DNA of 46,065 nt, from NCBI GenBank assembly GCA_938008665.1, contig CALLKA010000051.1:1-46065 (forward strand). The letters are read 5' to 3'. Every line of letters starts with the position of its first letter. Positions within the stretch are counted from its first letter, which is position 1. This DNA comes from an uncultured Bacteroidota bacterium. GTDB lineage: Bacteria > Bacteroidota > Bacteroidia > Chitinophagales > Chitinophagaceae. This document shows, one piece after another, positions 17,649-25,593 of this stretch. The notes under the pieces were generated by a model that worked only from the letters and a program-made list of their open reading frames with translations, was not told where the DNA came from and ran no database searches. The position numbers and the translations under genes were made by a program.

Positions 17649-18725
17649 ATGCTGCTTAAAAATTTGCTCTTTTTGCCCCTGCTTGTATTGCACTTGTTCG
17701 CAGCTGCGCAAAATAAAAAACAATCAGCTGGCGCCAAAAAATATAATACCATTGTTTCTAAGGAAACGATGGCGCAGGTTTTTAATGAAATTAAAACACC
17801 CTATAAATATGGTGTTGTTTTTAAACACCCCGACGCAAATAAATTAATGGACAGTCCAACAATATTCAAAAAAAATGGCGTTTGGTATATGACCTATATT
17901 GTTTTTGATGGTAAGGGGTATGAAACCTGGATCGCCGAGAGCAAAAATTTATTGGATTGGAAGTCACTGGGTAAAATTCTTTCTTTTTCAAAAGATACCT
18001 GGGACGCCAACCAAAAAGCGGGTTATATGTCATTGGTAGATATTAATTGGGGAGGGAGTTATAAGGTAGAAAAATTTAATAATAAATACTGGATGTCTTA
18101 TTTAGGTGGAAATACCATTGGATACGAAGCCGGTGTATTGGGCGTAGGTATGGCAAACAATTCAACGCTTATAAAACCAGTAGAATGGCAAACAGCAAAA
18201 ACACCAATTTTACAACCGAAAGATATTGATACAAGATGGTTTGAAAACAAAACTATTTATAAAAGCACCGTTATAAGAGACAAACAAAAACATACTTCGC
18301 ATCCTTTTGTCATGTATTATAATGCAAAAGGAGATACTGCTAAATATGAAAGTATTGGTATGGCAGTTTCGGATGATATGGTTTCTTGGAAACGATATGG
18401 CGCGTCTCCTGTGATTACAAAATACAAAGGTATTTGTGGAGATGCACAAATAGTAAAAATAAATAAATTGTATGTGATGTTTTACTTTGGTGCATTTTGG
18501 AAACCTGGCGCCTTTGAAAGATTTGCATGTTCCTATGACCTTGTGAATTGGACGGATTGGGAGGGCGAGGATTTAATTAAATCTTCCACAGATTATGATG
18601 AAACTTATGCGCACAAACCATGGGTAATCAAATGGAAGGGCGTTGTTTATCATTTTTATAATGCAGTGGGAAAATCCGGCAGGGTCATTGCCCTGGCAAC
18701 CTCAAAGGATTTAGAAACCAAGTAA
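17649..18725 (+). CDS. Secreted GH43-like five-bladed beta-propeller glycosidase
   Basis: A 358-aa exported protein with a signal peptide (cleaved about after FAAAQ). The repeated pattern of Trp/Tyr-rich blades (GVWYMTYIVFDG, NKYWMSYLGGN, HPFVMYYNAKGD, KLYVMFYFGAF, GVVYHFYNAVG), each with a following strand and a SxDLxxW motif (SKNLLDWKS, SDDMVSWKR, SYDLVNWTD), is typical of clan GH-F/J propellers (GH43, GH32, GH117, GH130-like). LMDSPTIFKKNGVWYM is the usual first blade with the Asp that acts as base. The exact family and substrate cannot be set; a retaining or inverting arabinosidase or xylosidase-like action is inference. No operon partner on its strand. Confidence 0.72.
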   Translation: MLLKNLLFLPLLVLHLFAAAQNKKQSAGAKKYNTIVSKETMAQVFNEIKTPYKYGVVFKHPDANKLMDSPTIFKKNGVWYMTYIVFDGKGYETWIAESKNLLDWKSLGKILSFSKDTWDANQKAGYMSLVDINWGGSYKVEKFNNKYWMSYLGGNTIGYEAGVLGVGMANNSTLIKPVEWQTAKTPILQPKDIDTRWFENKTIYKSTVIRDKQKHTSHPFVMYYNAKGDTAKYESIGMAVSDDMVSWKRYGASPVITKYKGICGDAQIVKINKLYVMFYFGAFWKPGAFERFACSYDLVNWTDWEGEDLIKSSTDYDETYAHKPWVIKWKGVVYHFYNAVGKSGRVIALATSKDLETK

Positions 18726-18758
18726 AAAGTCGTTGGGTTGATTTCACTATAATCTTTA

Positions 18759-18791
18759 CAACTTGAGGTTTCAATTTGAAACCTCAAGTTG
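18759..18791. repeat. 33-base perfect palindrome between convergent genes
   Basis: Arms of 16 bases (CAACTTGAGGTTTCAA and its complement) with a single central base. It lies between the stop codons of two convergent genes (34 bases after the GH43-like gene and 17 before the methyltransferase stop). No T-run follows on either strand, so it is not a classical Rho-independent terminator. It may still form a strong 3' hairpin for both mRNAs. Confidence 0.8.
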
Positions 18792-18808
18792 TTGGAATTA
18801 TTACTGCC

Positions 18809-19516
18809 TTATTTAATTTTACGAAAAACCATACAGTGTTGCCAAGGTAGGTTGCTGATATTTTTTTCAAATATAAATCCTGCGGCTTTAAACTCACGAA
18901 CAGCTTGTTGTTCACTCATTTTGTGAATGGTTTTAATGGGTACCATTTCATCTTCAGTTCTAAATTCAACTAGAACCAATTTTCCACCTGGCTTAAGTGC
19001 TTCCAACATGGCCACACCCATTTCATAGGGGTAGGAGAATTCATGGTATACATCTACTAGCAACATTAGGTCAATACTATTTGCAGGGAGCCCAACGGTT
19101 TGTTCTGTACATAAAATAGGGACTACGTTTTTTGTTTTTTCGGCTTTAATACGATCCTGCAGAAAGGCAATCATTTCTAGCTCCACATCTACCGCATACA
19201 CTTTTCCGTTACCCACCATTTTTGATAATAAGGAACTATGGTAACCGCTGCCAGCGCCAATATCCGCAATCATCATTCCAGGTTGTACATTCAAATTTTT
19301 TAATAACAAACTTGTGTTTTCTTCCTTGTCTCTTTCTTCTCGTTCAAGCCAATCAATACCATAGTGACTCATTACCTGCGCAATTTGTCGGCCCATATAC
19401 CATTTATTAATGCCATTGGCATCTCCAGACTTAAGGATATATTTTCCTTGTGCGTTTCCTAATAATGAAAAACACAATGCAATAACTACAAAAATAAAAT
19501 TTGAATATTTTTTCAT
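18809..19516 (-). CDS. Exported SAM-dependent methyltransferase-like protein
   Basis: A 235-aa protein with a type I signal peptide (MKKYSNFIFVVIALCFSLLG, cleavage about after NAQ) followed by a class I methyltransferase fold. Motif I is ADIGAGSGYHS (84-94), the acidic end of strand 2 is VYAVDVELEM, and the later motifs include SIDLMLLVDVYHEF and LKPGGKLVLVEF. SAM is not expected outside the cytoplasm, so a signal peptide on an intact methyltransferase is odd. Similar exported proteins are known to me from Bacteroidota and Planctomycetes, without a set function. ATG 19516 is chosen over GTG 19567 because it begins the signal peptide. The gene stands alone, upstream of the alpha-hydroxy-acid oxidase stop by 77 bp. 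Confidence 0.85.
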   Translation of the reverse strand: MKKYSNFIFVVIALCFSLLGNAQGKYILKSGDANGINKWYMGRQIAQVMSHYGIDWLEREERDKEENTSLLLKNLNVQPGMMIADIGAGSGYHSSLLSKMVGNGKVYAVDVELEMIAFLQDRIKAEKTKNVVPILCTEQTVGLPANSIDLMLLVDVYHEFSYPYEMGVAMLEALKPGGKLVLVEFRTEDEMVPIKTIHKMSEQQAVREFKAAGFIFEKNISNLPWQHCMVFRKIK

Positions 19517-19593
19517 GAGATATAAATTGAACAGGCGTAACGATAATAAAATATTATTTACCGCCACAAATTTTTACTAGTGTAAAATTTTTT

Positions 19594-20748
19594 TTAGGAA
19601 GGATTGACTAAAAACGAAGGAAGCTCCTCCACTTTTGAACAACACACTTGATCCATCACCTGCTTCAACTGAACTTTTAAACTTGAAATAAGATGATCGC
19701 CACCTTCATCGCCTAATGCAGCAACAGCATACATAAAACTTCTACCTAAAAATGCAAATTCAGCCCCCGATGCAATAGTTCTAGCGATATCTGGACCCGT
19801 TCGTATACCACTATCCATCATAATTTTTATTTGCCCCTTATATTTTTCTACAATCGGATGTAATGTTTTGATAGTGGATTGTCCAGCATCTAATTGTCTA
19901 CCGCCATGATTGGATACGATTATACCATCCAATCCTAATTTTATTGCCATCTCGGTATCTTCTTCAGATGCAATTCCTTTAATTACTAATTTTCCTTTCC
20001 ATTGATCTCGGATAGCTGCAATTTTTTCTTCATTTAATCTACCCGAAAAGGTTTTATTCATAAACTGACCCAACTGTTTCATGTTTAAATCCTTGGGCAT
20101 ATAAGGCTTCATCGTTTGAAAGGATGGTTGACCGTGATATAAAGTTTTCAGCGCCCACTCTGGCCTTCCCATGATTTGCAATATATTTTTAAGCGTCATG
20201 CGCGGGGGCATTGCCAAACCATTTCTAATATCTCTTGGACGATATCCAAAAGTAGGGACATCACTTAAAATAACTAATACAGGACAAGCAACATCTTGCA
20301 AACGTTTTATTATTTTATCTCTTATTTCGTTTTCAGCAGGATGATAAAGTTGAAACCATGCACGCCCTTCGGTTAGCGAACTTATTTTTTCAATATTGCT
20401 GGTGGAAACCGTACTTAATATAAATGGGATATTGTGCTTGCATGCTGCCTTTGCTAAAATTTCAGGGGCATTCGGCCAAACCAAACCCTGTAACCCGATG
20501 GGTGAAATTCCGAACGGCGCATCATACACATGTCCAAACAAATTAGTATCTAATTTGGCTTCAATATGCTTTCTTAAATAATACGGCTTTAATTCTACCG
20601 CTCTTAATTCCTGGGTATTCTTGTATAAATTAATATCCTCATTACATCCGCCATCTAGATACTCAAAAGCAAATTTTGGAATTTTTGATTTTGCTTTTTT
20701 TATTAAATCATCAATGCCGGGATAATTATAATTATAGGAAAGAGACAT
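19594..20748 (-). CDS. FMN-dependent alpha-hydroxy-acid oxidase/dehydrogenase
   Basis: Oxidises a 2-hydroxy acid such as L-lactate to the 2-keto acid, passing electrons from FMN to oxygen or a carrier. The 384-aa TIM-barrel protein has the active-site motif SNHGGRQLD (H281 as the base), K257 in KLVIKGIAS, WFQLYHP (FMN/substrate Tyr region), GYRPRDIRNG and the FMN-phosphate region GIRTGPDIARTIASGAEFAFLGR. It has no signal peptide and is cytoplasmic. ATG lies 6 bases after the stop of the GH109-like gene, so the two form an operon. The family is firm; lactate as substrate is only likely. Confidence 0.88.
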   Translation of the reverse strand: MSLSYNYNYPGIDDLIKKAKSKIPKFAFEYLDGGCNEDINLYKNTQELRAVELKPYYLRKHIEAKLDTNLFGHVYDAPFGISPIGLQGLVWPNAPEILAKAACKHNIPFILSTVSTSNIEKISSLTEGRAWFQLYHPAENEIRDKIIKRLQDVACPVLVILSDVPTFGYRPRDIRNGLAMPPRMTLKNILQIMGRPEWALKTLYHGQPSFQTMKPYMPKDLNMKQLGQFMNKTFSGRLNEEKIAAIRDQWKGKLVIKGIASEEDTEMAIKLGLDGIIVSNHGGRQLDAGQSTIKTLHPIVEKYKGQIKIMMDSGIRTGPDIARTIASGAEFAFLGRSFMYAVAALGDEGGDHLISSLKVQLKQVMDQVCCSKVEELPSFLVNPS

Positions 20749-20754
20749 AGTATT

Positions 20755-22167
20755 TTATTTTACAACAGCTCTTACGCCAGTATTTCCACCACCATTTAAT
20801 GTCATATCATGCGGCTTATTTATTTTCCAGCCACCTCTTGTGAAATCAGGAACATCGATTGATTTTGATCTTTGTCCAACAGAGTTACCACTCAACGGGA
20901 ATACAGCACTCCATGATGCAGCATCATATACATCCTGATCCAATGGTAAACCATTGCGTAAACAATCAATTAATCTCCAGTCCATGATAAAGTCCATTCC
21001 ACCATGACCGCCAATATTTTTAGCAATCTCTCCGATATGTTTTACAATTGGTGGTGTATATTTTTCACGCATTCCATTTAGTTCATCTTCTTTCATCCAT
21101 GCGTGTCCTAATGCAATACGCTCCGGACCAGGATATTTTTGTGCTGCACCTTTAGTTCCACTCACCAAATGGATTCTAGAATAAGGACGCGGAGAAGATA
21201 CATCATGTTGTACCATTAATGTTTTACCTAAATCGGTTTTAATAATGGTCGTATTCATATTTCCGCGATATGTTTTTCCAGTGTATTCTTTGAAAAAATC
21301 ATCCTTTGCTGCCATGTCATTCGCCATTTTGCCTAACGAAAAATCATTGGTGCTCATACTCACCAAGTGATCAAATTTATCTCCACGATTAATATTCATG
21401 CATTGCGCAATTGGCCCTAATCCATGTGTAGGATATAGACTACCATTGTTTTCGATATTTTCTTTCAATCTCCACATATCCGCATACGCCTTTTTATTAA
21501 ACAAATAGTCACTGCTTAAGTCATGTATGTATGCACCCTCTGCGTGTAAAATTTCACCAAACAATCCGTTGCGTGCCATATTAAGTGTAAGCAATTCAAA
21601 AAAGTCATAGCAACAATTCTCAAGCATCATCATATGCTTGCGTGTTTTTTCTGAAGTTTCTACCAGTTCCCAACACTCGTCAATCGTTTTTGCTGCAGGT
21701 ACTTCAGAAGCAGCATGCTTACCATTTTTCATTGCATACACCGAGATGGGTGTGTGTAATGACCATGGTGTAGTTACATAAACTAAATCAATATCATTGG
21801 ATTCACAAACCGCTTTCCAGCCCTCAGCGCCTGAATAGGCTTTTGCTTTAGGTAAACCTTTTTTTGTAAGAATATTTTGTGCCTTTTCTACACGCTCAGG
21901 ATATTTATCACACAAAGCTTTTATTTCAACTCCATCTATATAACTTAATCTGTCAACCGCACCTGGTCCACGATTTCCCAATCCAATAACAGCAACACGC
22001 ACTGTTGGCAATTTGGGAGCTGCATAACCACACATATTAAATGCGGCAGGAGCGGGGGTTGTATTTTTTACATGGCTAGCAGCAAATCCTTTTTCTGGAA
22101 TCGCTGTAATGATTGCACCAGAACCTAGGGCAATATTGCGAAGAAAGGAACGTCTATTTGTACTCAT
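20755..22167 (-). CDS. Tat-exported GH109-like Gfo/Idh/MocA oxidoreductase
   Basis: A 470-aa NAD-binding protein. The N-terminus has a twin-arginine signal (NRRSFLRNIALGSG, 4-17). The Rossmann fold begins VRVAVIGLGNRGPG (GxGxxG at 62-67). Several stretches match the glycoside hydrolase family 109 pattern: VPAAKTIDECWELVETSEKT, MMMLENCCYD, LYPTHGLGPIAQCMNINRGD, SSPRPYSRIHLVSGTKG, GGHGGMDFIMDWRLIDCLRNG and PLDQDVYDAASWSAV. GH109 enzymes cleave alpha-N-acetylgalactosamine by an NAD-dependent redox mechanism. Tat export fits the need to carry NAD folded in the cytoplasm. ATG 22167 begins the Tat signal; a longer start at 22209 is rejected. Downstream the FMN oxidase is in the same operon. Substrate may differ from GalNAc. 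Confidence 0.8.
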   Translation of the reverse strand: MSTNRRSFLRNIALGSGAIITAIPEKGFAASHVKNTTPAPAAFNMCGYAAPKLPTVRVAVIGLGNRGPGAVDRLSYIDGVEIKALCDKYPERVEKAQNILTKKGLPKAKAYSGAEGWKAVCESNDIDLVYVTTPWSLHTPISVYAMKNGKHAASEVPAAKTIDECWELVETSEKTRKHMMMLENCCYDFFELLTLNMARNGLFGEILHAEGAYIHDLSSDYLFNKKAYADMWRLKENIENNGSLYPTHGLGPIAQCMNINRGDKFDHLVSMSTNDFSLGKMANDMAAKDDFFKEYTGKTYRGNMNTTIIKTDLGKTLMVQHDVSSPRPYSRIHLVSGTKGAAQKYPGPERIALGHAWMKEDELNGMREKYTPPIVKHIGEIAKNIGGHGGMDFIMDWRLIDCLRNGLPLDQDVYDAASWSAVFPLSGNSVGQRSKSIDVPDFTRGGWKINKPHDMTLNGGGNTGVRAVVK

Positions 22168-22248
22168 TTTATTTGTATTGAAGGTGAATATTAAAGATAA
22201 GGAAAACAAGTTGTGTTTAAAATATTCTTGTCTGCCTATTATTTAGAT

Positions 22249-22992
22249 TTATTTTTTTGTAAATTTTTCTTCAATTATTTTTCTTTTGGTCCAACATTCA
22301 TCTAATGGACCACCCGTTGATTTTTGTCCTTGGTGTCTCCAGTCCCCATCAATTATGGAATATGCGAAGGAAAGCGACTTCCCAATACTTTGCGTGGTTT
22401 TTGTAAAGTATTCAATGTTTTCGGTATACTTTCCGTTTTGTGTTGTTTGTGTTCCACCTCCGGCATCAAAGAATTTTTTGGTCACTACATTATAACTTAC
22501 CCATTGAAAGTACTTGCCTGAAATAATTTTCATAGTGCGTCTTGGAAAAAAAGGATTTGCTCTTTTACTAACAATATCATTTGTATAATTTCCGCTTATA
22601 ATCCAAGAGCCAAATAAATCACCCGCTTTTCCCCCATCCAACCTCGTTAAGCCGGATAATATATTGCCTAAGGAAAGCTGGCCATCTTTTTTAATTGTTA
22701 TTGGAATACTTGCTGATAGATTGACCATAGCGGTGTCCTGAGAATGCCATTCATAGGATAATTCCATATTTTCCTTATCTATACGATATTTGCCACCCCA
22801 AGTATAATTAAATTTTTTCTCTACTAAGTTATAGCTCGCAACACTTAAAATATAATCTGTGATTATGACCAATGTTTTAGTATTATTTTCCTCTTTCCCC
22901 CACGCCCCCAAAATATTTATATTTGTTTGACTATTAACACTAGAGGTAAGCATTAGTATACAGTAGCTAGTGAATAAAAGAATTTTTTTCAT
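22249..22992 (-). CDS. Secreted protein of two related domains, unknown function
   Basis: I do not recognise the family by name. The 247-aa protein has a signal peptide (MKKILLFTSYCILMLTSSVNSQ). The rest is two similar halves. Half one starts with GAWGKEENN, then TKTLVIITDYILSVASYNLVEKKF, then WGGKYRI. Half two starts with GSWIISGNY, then RTMKIISGKYFQWVSYNVVTKKFFDAGGG, then NGKYTEN. Each half runs about 100 residues and looks lipocalin-like (beta-rich with a leading Gly-x-Trp). A small-molecule binding role is a guess. It has an unusually strong Shine-Dalgarno site. GH109 follows on the same strand after 81 bases. Confidence 0.75.
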   Translation of the reverse strand: MKKILLFTSYCILMLTSSVNSQTNINILGAWGKEENNTKTLVIITDYILSVASYNLVEKKFNYTWGGKYRIDKENMELSYEWHSQDTAMVNLSASIPITIKKDGQLSLGNILSGLTRLDGGKAGDLFGSWIISGNYTNDIVSKRANPFFPRRTMKIISGKYFQWVSYNVVTKKFFDAGGGTQTTQNGKYTENIEYFTKTTQSIGKSLSFAYSIIDGDWRHQGQKSTGGPLDECWTKRKIIEEKFTKK

Positions 22993-22995
22993 ACG

Positions 22996-23004
22996 CCTCC
23001 TTTT
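22996..23004 (-). promoter_or_regulatory. Strong Shine-Dalgarno sequence AAAAGGAGG
   Basis: AAAAGGAGG on the minus strand lies 3 bases before the ATG at 22992. Bacteroidota genes mostly lack such sites, and no other gene in the window has one this strong. It supports this start codon. A -7-like TATATTTA lies further upstream (minus strand of 23011-23018). Confidence 0.75.
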
Positions 23005-23132
23005 GTAAAATAAATATAAATAAAATATTGCGGGGAATGCATTTTAAATTGCGATTTAAATTCAAATTATCTCATTCAATAGCGTAGTCTATAAATTTTG
23101 TATATTGAGCTTCTCAAGAACTAAATAATTCT

Positions 23133-24083
23133 ATGAAACGCAGAAACTTTATCGGATTGAGTAGCACCATCGGCTTAATGGCCGGAATTTTACCAACGGC
23201 TGCAATTGCGGAAACAAAACAATTAGAACAAAACGGTAAGCGTTACCAAAATGGCGCAAGTCCTTGGCCCATTTGTTTGGATACTGCCACCATTCGGCCG
23301 GCCTCCCTTAAAGAAAAAGTAAGCATTGCTGCTGAAGCTGGTTATGATGGCATTGAGCCTTGGGATAGTGAATTAGAAGAATTCGAAAAAAATGGGGGGA
23401 ATTTAAAAGTCTTGGGTGCTCAAATTAAAAAGCTGGGCCTTAAAGTGCCAAGTGTGATTGGCCTTTGGAATGCAATACCCGGAACCATGCCCGAGTTTGA
23501 ACTGTCGTTGAAGGAAACGCGCCGACGTATGCGTATGGCGCATGATATTGGCGCCGAACATATTCAAACTATACCCAATACCTTGCCTGAAAATTATAAT
23601 CAAAAATGGGTGGCTGATAGATATCGCGACATTATTGAAATTGGCATGAAAGAATTTAATATTAAACCCGCCTTGGTTTTTGTAAAATATTTTACCATCA
23701 AAACCTTAGGTCAAGCGTTTGGTATAGCGATGGATGCAAATCATCCAAACGCGATGGTCATTCCCGATGTTTATCATATGTATATTAGTGATGGTGGTTT
23801 TGAAGGATTAAAAATGTTAAAGGGAGATGCGATTGCCATTTTTCAATTCAATGATGCACCTAACATGCCTGCGTTTAAAGATTTAAGAGATGAACATCGT
23901 GTTTATCCAGGCGATGGCATATTACCACTTGCTTCTATTTTTAAAGATTTAAAAGCAACCGGATACAAAGGATTTATTTCACTTGAAATGTATAATCCAA
24001 ATTATTATAAAGAAGATTTATTACTAGTGGCTAAAACCGGATTAAGAAAAACTTTAGAAGTACTTAAAAAAGCGGGTGTATAA
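23133..24083 (+). CDS. Tat-exported sugar isomerase/epimerase-like TIM barrel
   Basis: A 316-aa protein with a twin-arginine signal (MKRRNFIGLSSTIGLMAG) followed by a xylose-isomerase-like TIM barrel (AP_endonuc_2 family). Recognisable parts are VSIAAEAGYDGIEPWDSELEEF, MRMAHDIGAEHIQT, IPDVYHMY (metal Asp and His), FQFNDAPNMPAF, DEHRVYPGDGILPL and GYKGFISLEMYNPNYY (metal Glu). The mid-barrel glutamate that usually follows xxP-x-L is not seen (KPALVFVKYF), which may mean an altered metal site. Related exported TIM-barrel proteins act on 3-keto-sugars with Gfo/Idh/MocA partners, and one lies 1 kb away on the opposite strand. The exact reaction is unknown. It is a single gene, divergent from the duplicated-domain protein. 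Confidence 0.82.
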   Translation: MKRRNFIGLSSTIGLMAGILPTAAIAETKQLEQNGKRYQNGASPWPICLDTATIRPASLKEKVSIAAEAGYDGIEPWDSELEEFEKNGGNLKVLGAQIKKLGLKVPSVIGLWNAIPGTMPEFELSLKETRRRMRMAHDIGAEHIQTIPNTLPENYNQKWVADRYRDIIEIGMKEFNIKPALVFVKYFTIKTLGQAFGIAMDANHPNAMVIPDVYHMYISDGGFEGLKMLKGDAIAIFQFNDAPNMPAFKDLRDEHRVYPGDGILPLASIFKDLKATGYKGFISLEMYNPNYYKEDLLLVAKTGLRKTLEVLKKAGV

Positions 24084-24113
24084 AATTAGAGATAAATTTA
24101 TTTTCGATATTCT

Positions 24114-25589
24114 TTATACGAGAATATCATTGATCACTTTTCCAGACACATCCGTGAGACGGAAACGCCTTCCTTGGTATTTATAAATTAATTGTTCGTG
24201 ATTGATGCCCATGATATGTAATAGGGTTGCATGAAAATCATGCACGTGCACGGGGTTCTTGACAATATTGTAACTAAAATCATCTGTTTGTCCGTAAGTC
24301 ATACCAGGCTTGACGCCTGCGCCTGCCATCCACATAGTAAAACAACGTGGATGATGGTCTCTGCCATAATTATCTTTTTCTAATTTTCCTTGTGAATAAG
24401 CAGTACGACCAAACTCACCACCCCATATCACTAAAGTATCATCGAGCATTCCTCTTCTTTTTAAATCCATAATTAATGCCGCTGATGCTTGATCGGTTTG
24501 TTTGCATTGTTGTTTCATTCCTTGTGGCAAGGATCCATGATGATCCCATCCTTGATGATATAGTTGTACAAAGCGAACATCTTTTTCTAAAAGTTTGCGC
24601 GCTAATAAACAATTGGCAGCGAACGTTCCCTTTTCTCTACTATCTGGTCCGTATAAATCAAATACTTCATCTGACTCATTCGATGTATCCATCACATCAG
24701 GTACTGATGTTTGCATTCTAAAAGCTAATTCGTATTGTGACATACGCGCATCTACTTCAGCATCACCCCACACTTCATTTTGTAAATTATTCAGTTGTCC
24801 CAAATAATCTAACATTTCTTTTCGGTCCTTTCCATCATAGCCTTCAGGATTATTTAAAAATAATACAGGATCCTTGCCTGATCTAAATTGCACGCCTTGA
24901 TGTTGTGAAGGTAAAAATCCATTTCCCCATAATCTTGCATATAAGGGCTGATCGCGAGATGCGTTTTTTGAAACCAATACGATGAATGCAGGTAAATTTT
25001 TATTTTCAGATCCCAATCCATAACTCATCCAGGATCCAATGGATGGGCGACCTGGAAGCTGATGTCCAGTTTGAAAAAAGGTGAGTGCTGGATCATGATT
25101 AATTTGCTCAGTATACATGGATTTAATAATACACAATTCGTCTACCACTTGCGCAGTGTAAGGTAATAGATCGCTTACCCAGGTATTACTTTTTCCATGC
25201 TGTTTAAAATTTGCAAAGGAGGAGGCAATAGGAAGTAAAGCTTGACTGGCACTCATTCCTGTTAAGCGTTGTCCATTACGAACAGAATCAGGTAAACCCT
25301 GCCCTTGCATTTTTATTAATCCAGGTTTGTAATCAAATGTTTCAAATTGTGAAGGGCCACCACTCATAAATAAATATACCACGCGTTTTGCTTTAGGCGC
25401 GATGGTAGGTAAGGCGTCTAATATTTGTTGTTCAAATGTTTTTGTTGAAATACTACTGCTTAATAAAGTACCCAACGCCATCGCGCCCATACCGCCTGCC
25501 GTACTTTTCAAAAAATTTCGACGTTCAATTTTTTTATTGATTGCCTCAAATTCTTGCGTATATATTTTAAAATCATTTTTCCTTCCCAT
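24114..25589 (-). CDS. Tat-exported DUF1501 protein
   Basis: A 491-aa protein of the DUF1501 family (related to the alkaline phosphatase/sulfatase fold), common in Planctomycetes and Bacteroidota and of unknown function. A twin-arginine signal (ERRNFLKSTAGG) lies at about residues 22-33. Family features are KRVVYLFMSGGPSQFETFDYKP, INHDPALTFFQTGHQLPGRPS, QLYHQGWDHHG, VIWGGEFGRT and DNYGRDHHPRCFTMWMAGAGVKPG, all rich in likely metal-binding His and Asp. It is the last gene of the operon with the DUF1549/DUF1553 protein. ATG 25589 lies 4 bases after that stop; ATG 25616, overlapping by 23 bases, is also possible. The A-rich sequence before 25589 favours the shorter form. Confidence 0.85.
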   Translation of the reverse strand: MGRKNDFKIYTQEFEAINKKIERRNFLKSTAGGMGAMALGTLLSSSISTKTFEQQILDALPTIAPKAKRVVYLFMSGGPSQFETFDYKPGLIKMQGQGLPDSVRNGQRLTGMSASQALLPIASSFANFKQHGKSNTWVSDLLPYTAQVVDELCIIKSMYTEQINHDPALTFFQTGHQLPGRPSIGSWMSYGLGSENKNLPAFIVLVSKNASRDQPLYARLWGNGFLPSQHQGVQFRSGKDPVLFLNNPEGYDGKDRKEMLDYLGQLNNLQNEVWGDAEVDARMSQYELAFRMQTSVPDVMDTSNESDEVFDLYGPDSREKGTFAANCLLARKLLEKDVRFVQLYHQGWDHHGSLPQGMKQQCKQTDQASAALIMDLKRRGMLDDTLVIWGGEFGRTAYSQGKLEKDNYGRDHHPRCFTMWMAGAGVKPGMTYGQTDDFSYNIVKNPVHVHDFHATLLHIMGINHEQLIYKYQGRRFRLTDVSGKVINDILV

Positions 25590-25593
25590 AAAC

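Noticed and set aside
17535..17723. Minus-strand 62-aa frame containing APPGLEPGTQGF
   Set aside because: It is the antisense of tRNA-Phe and its flanks. This peptide is a well-known false gene product caused by translating the complement of a tRNA.
19517..19567. GTG start extending the methyltransferase
   Set aside because: It would place 17 residues before a proper signal peptide; ATG 19516 is better.
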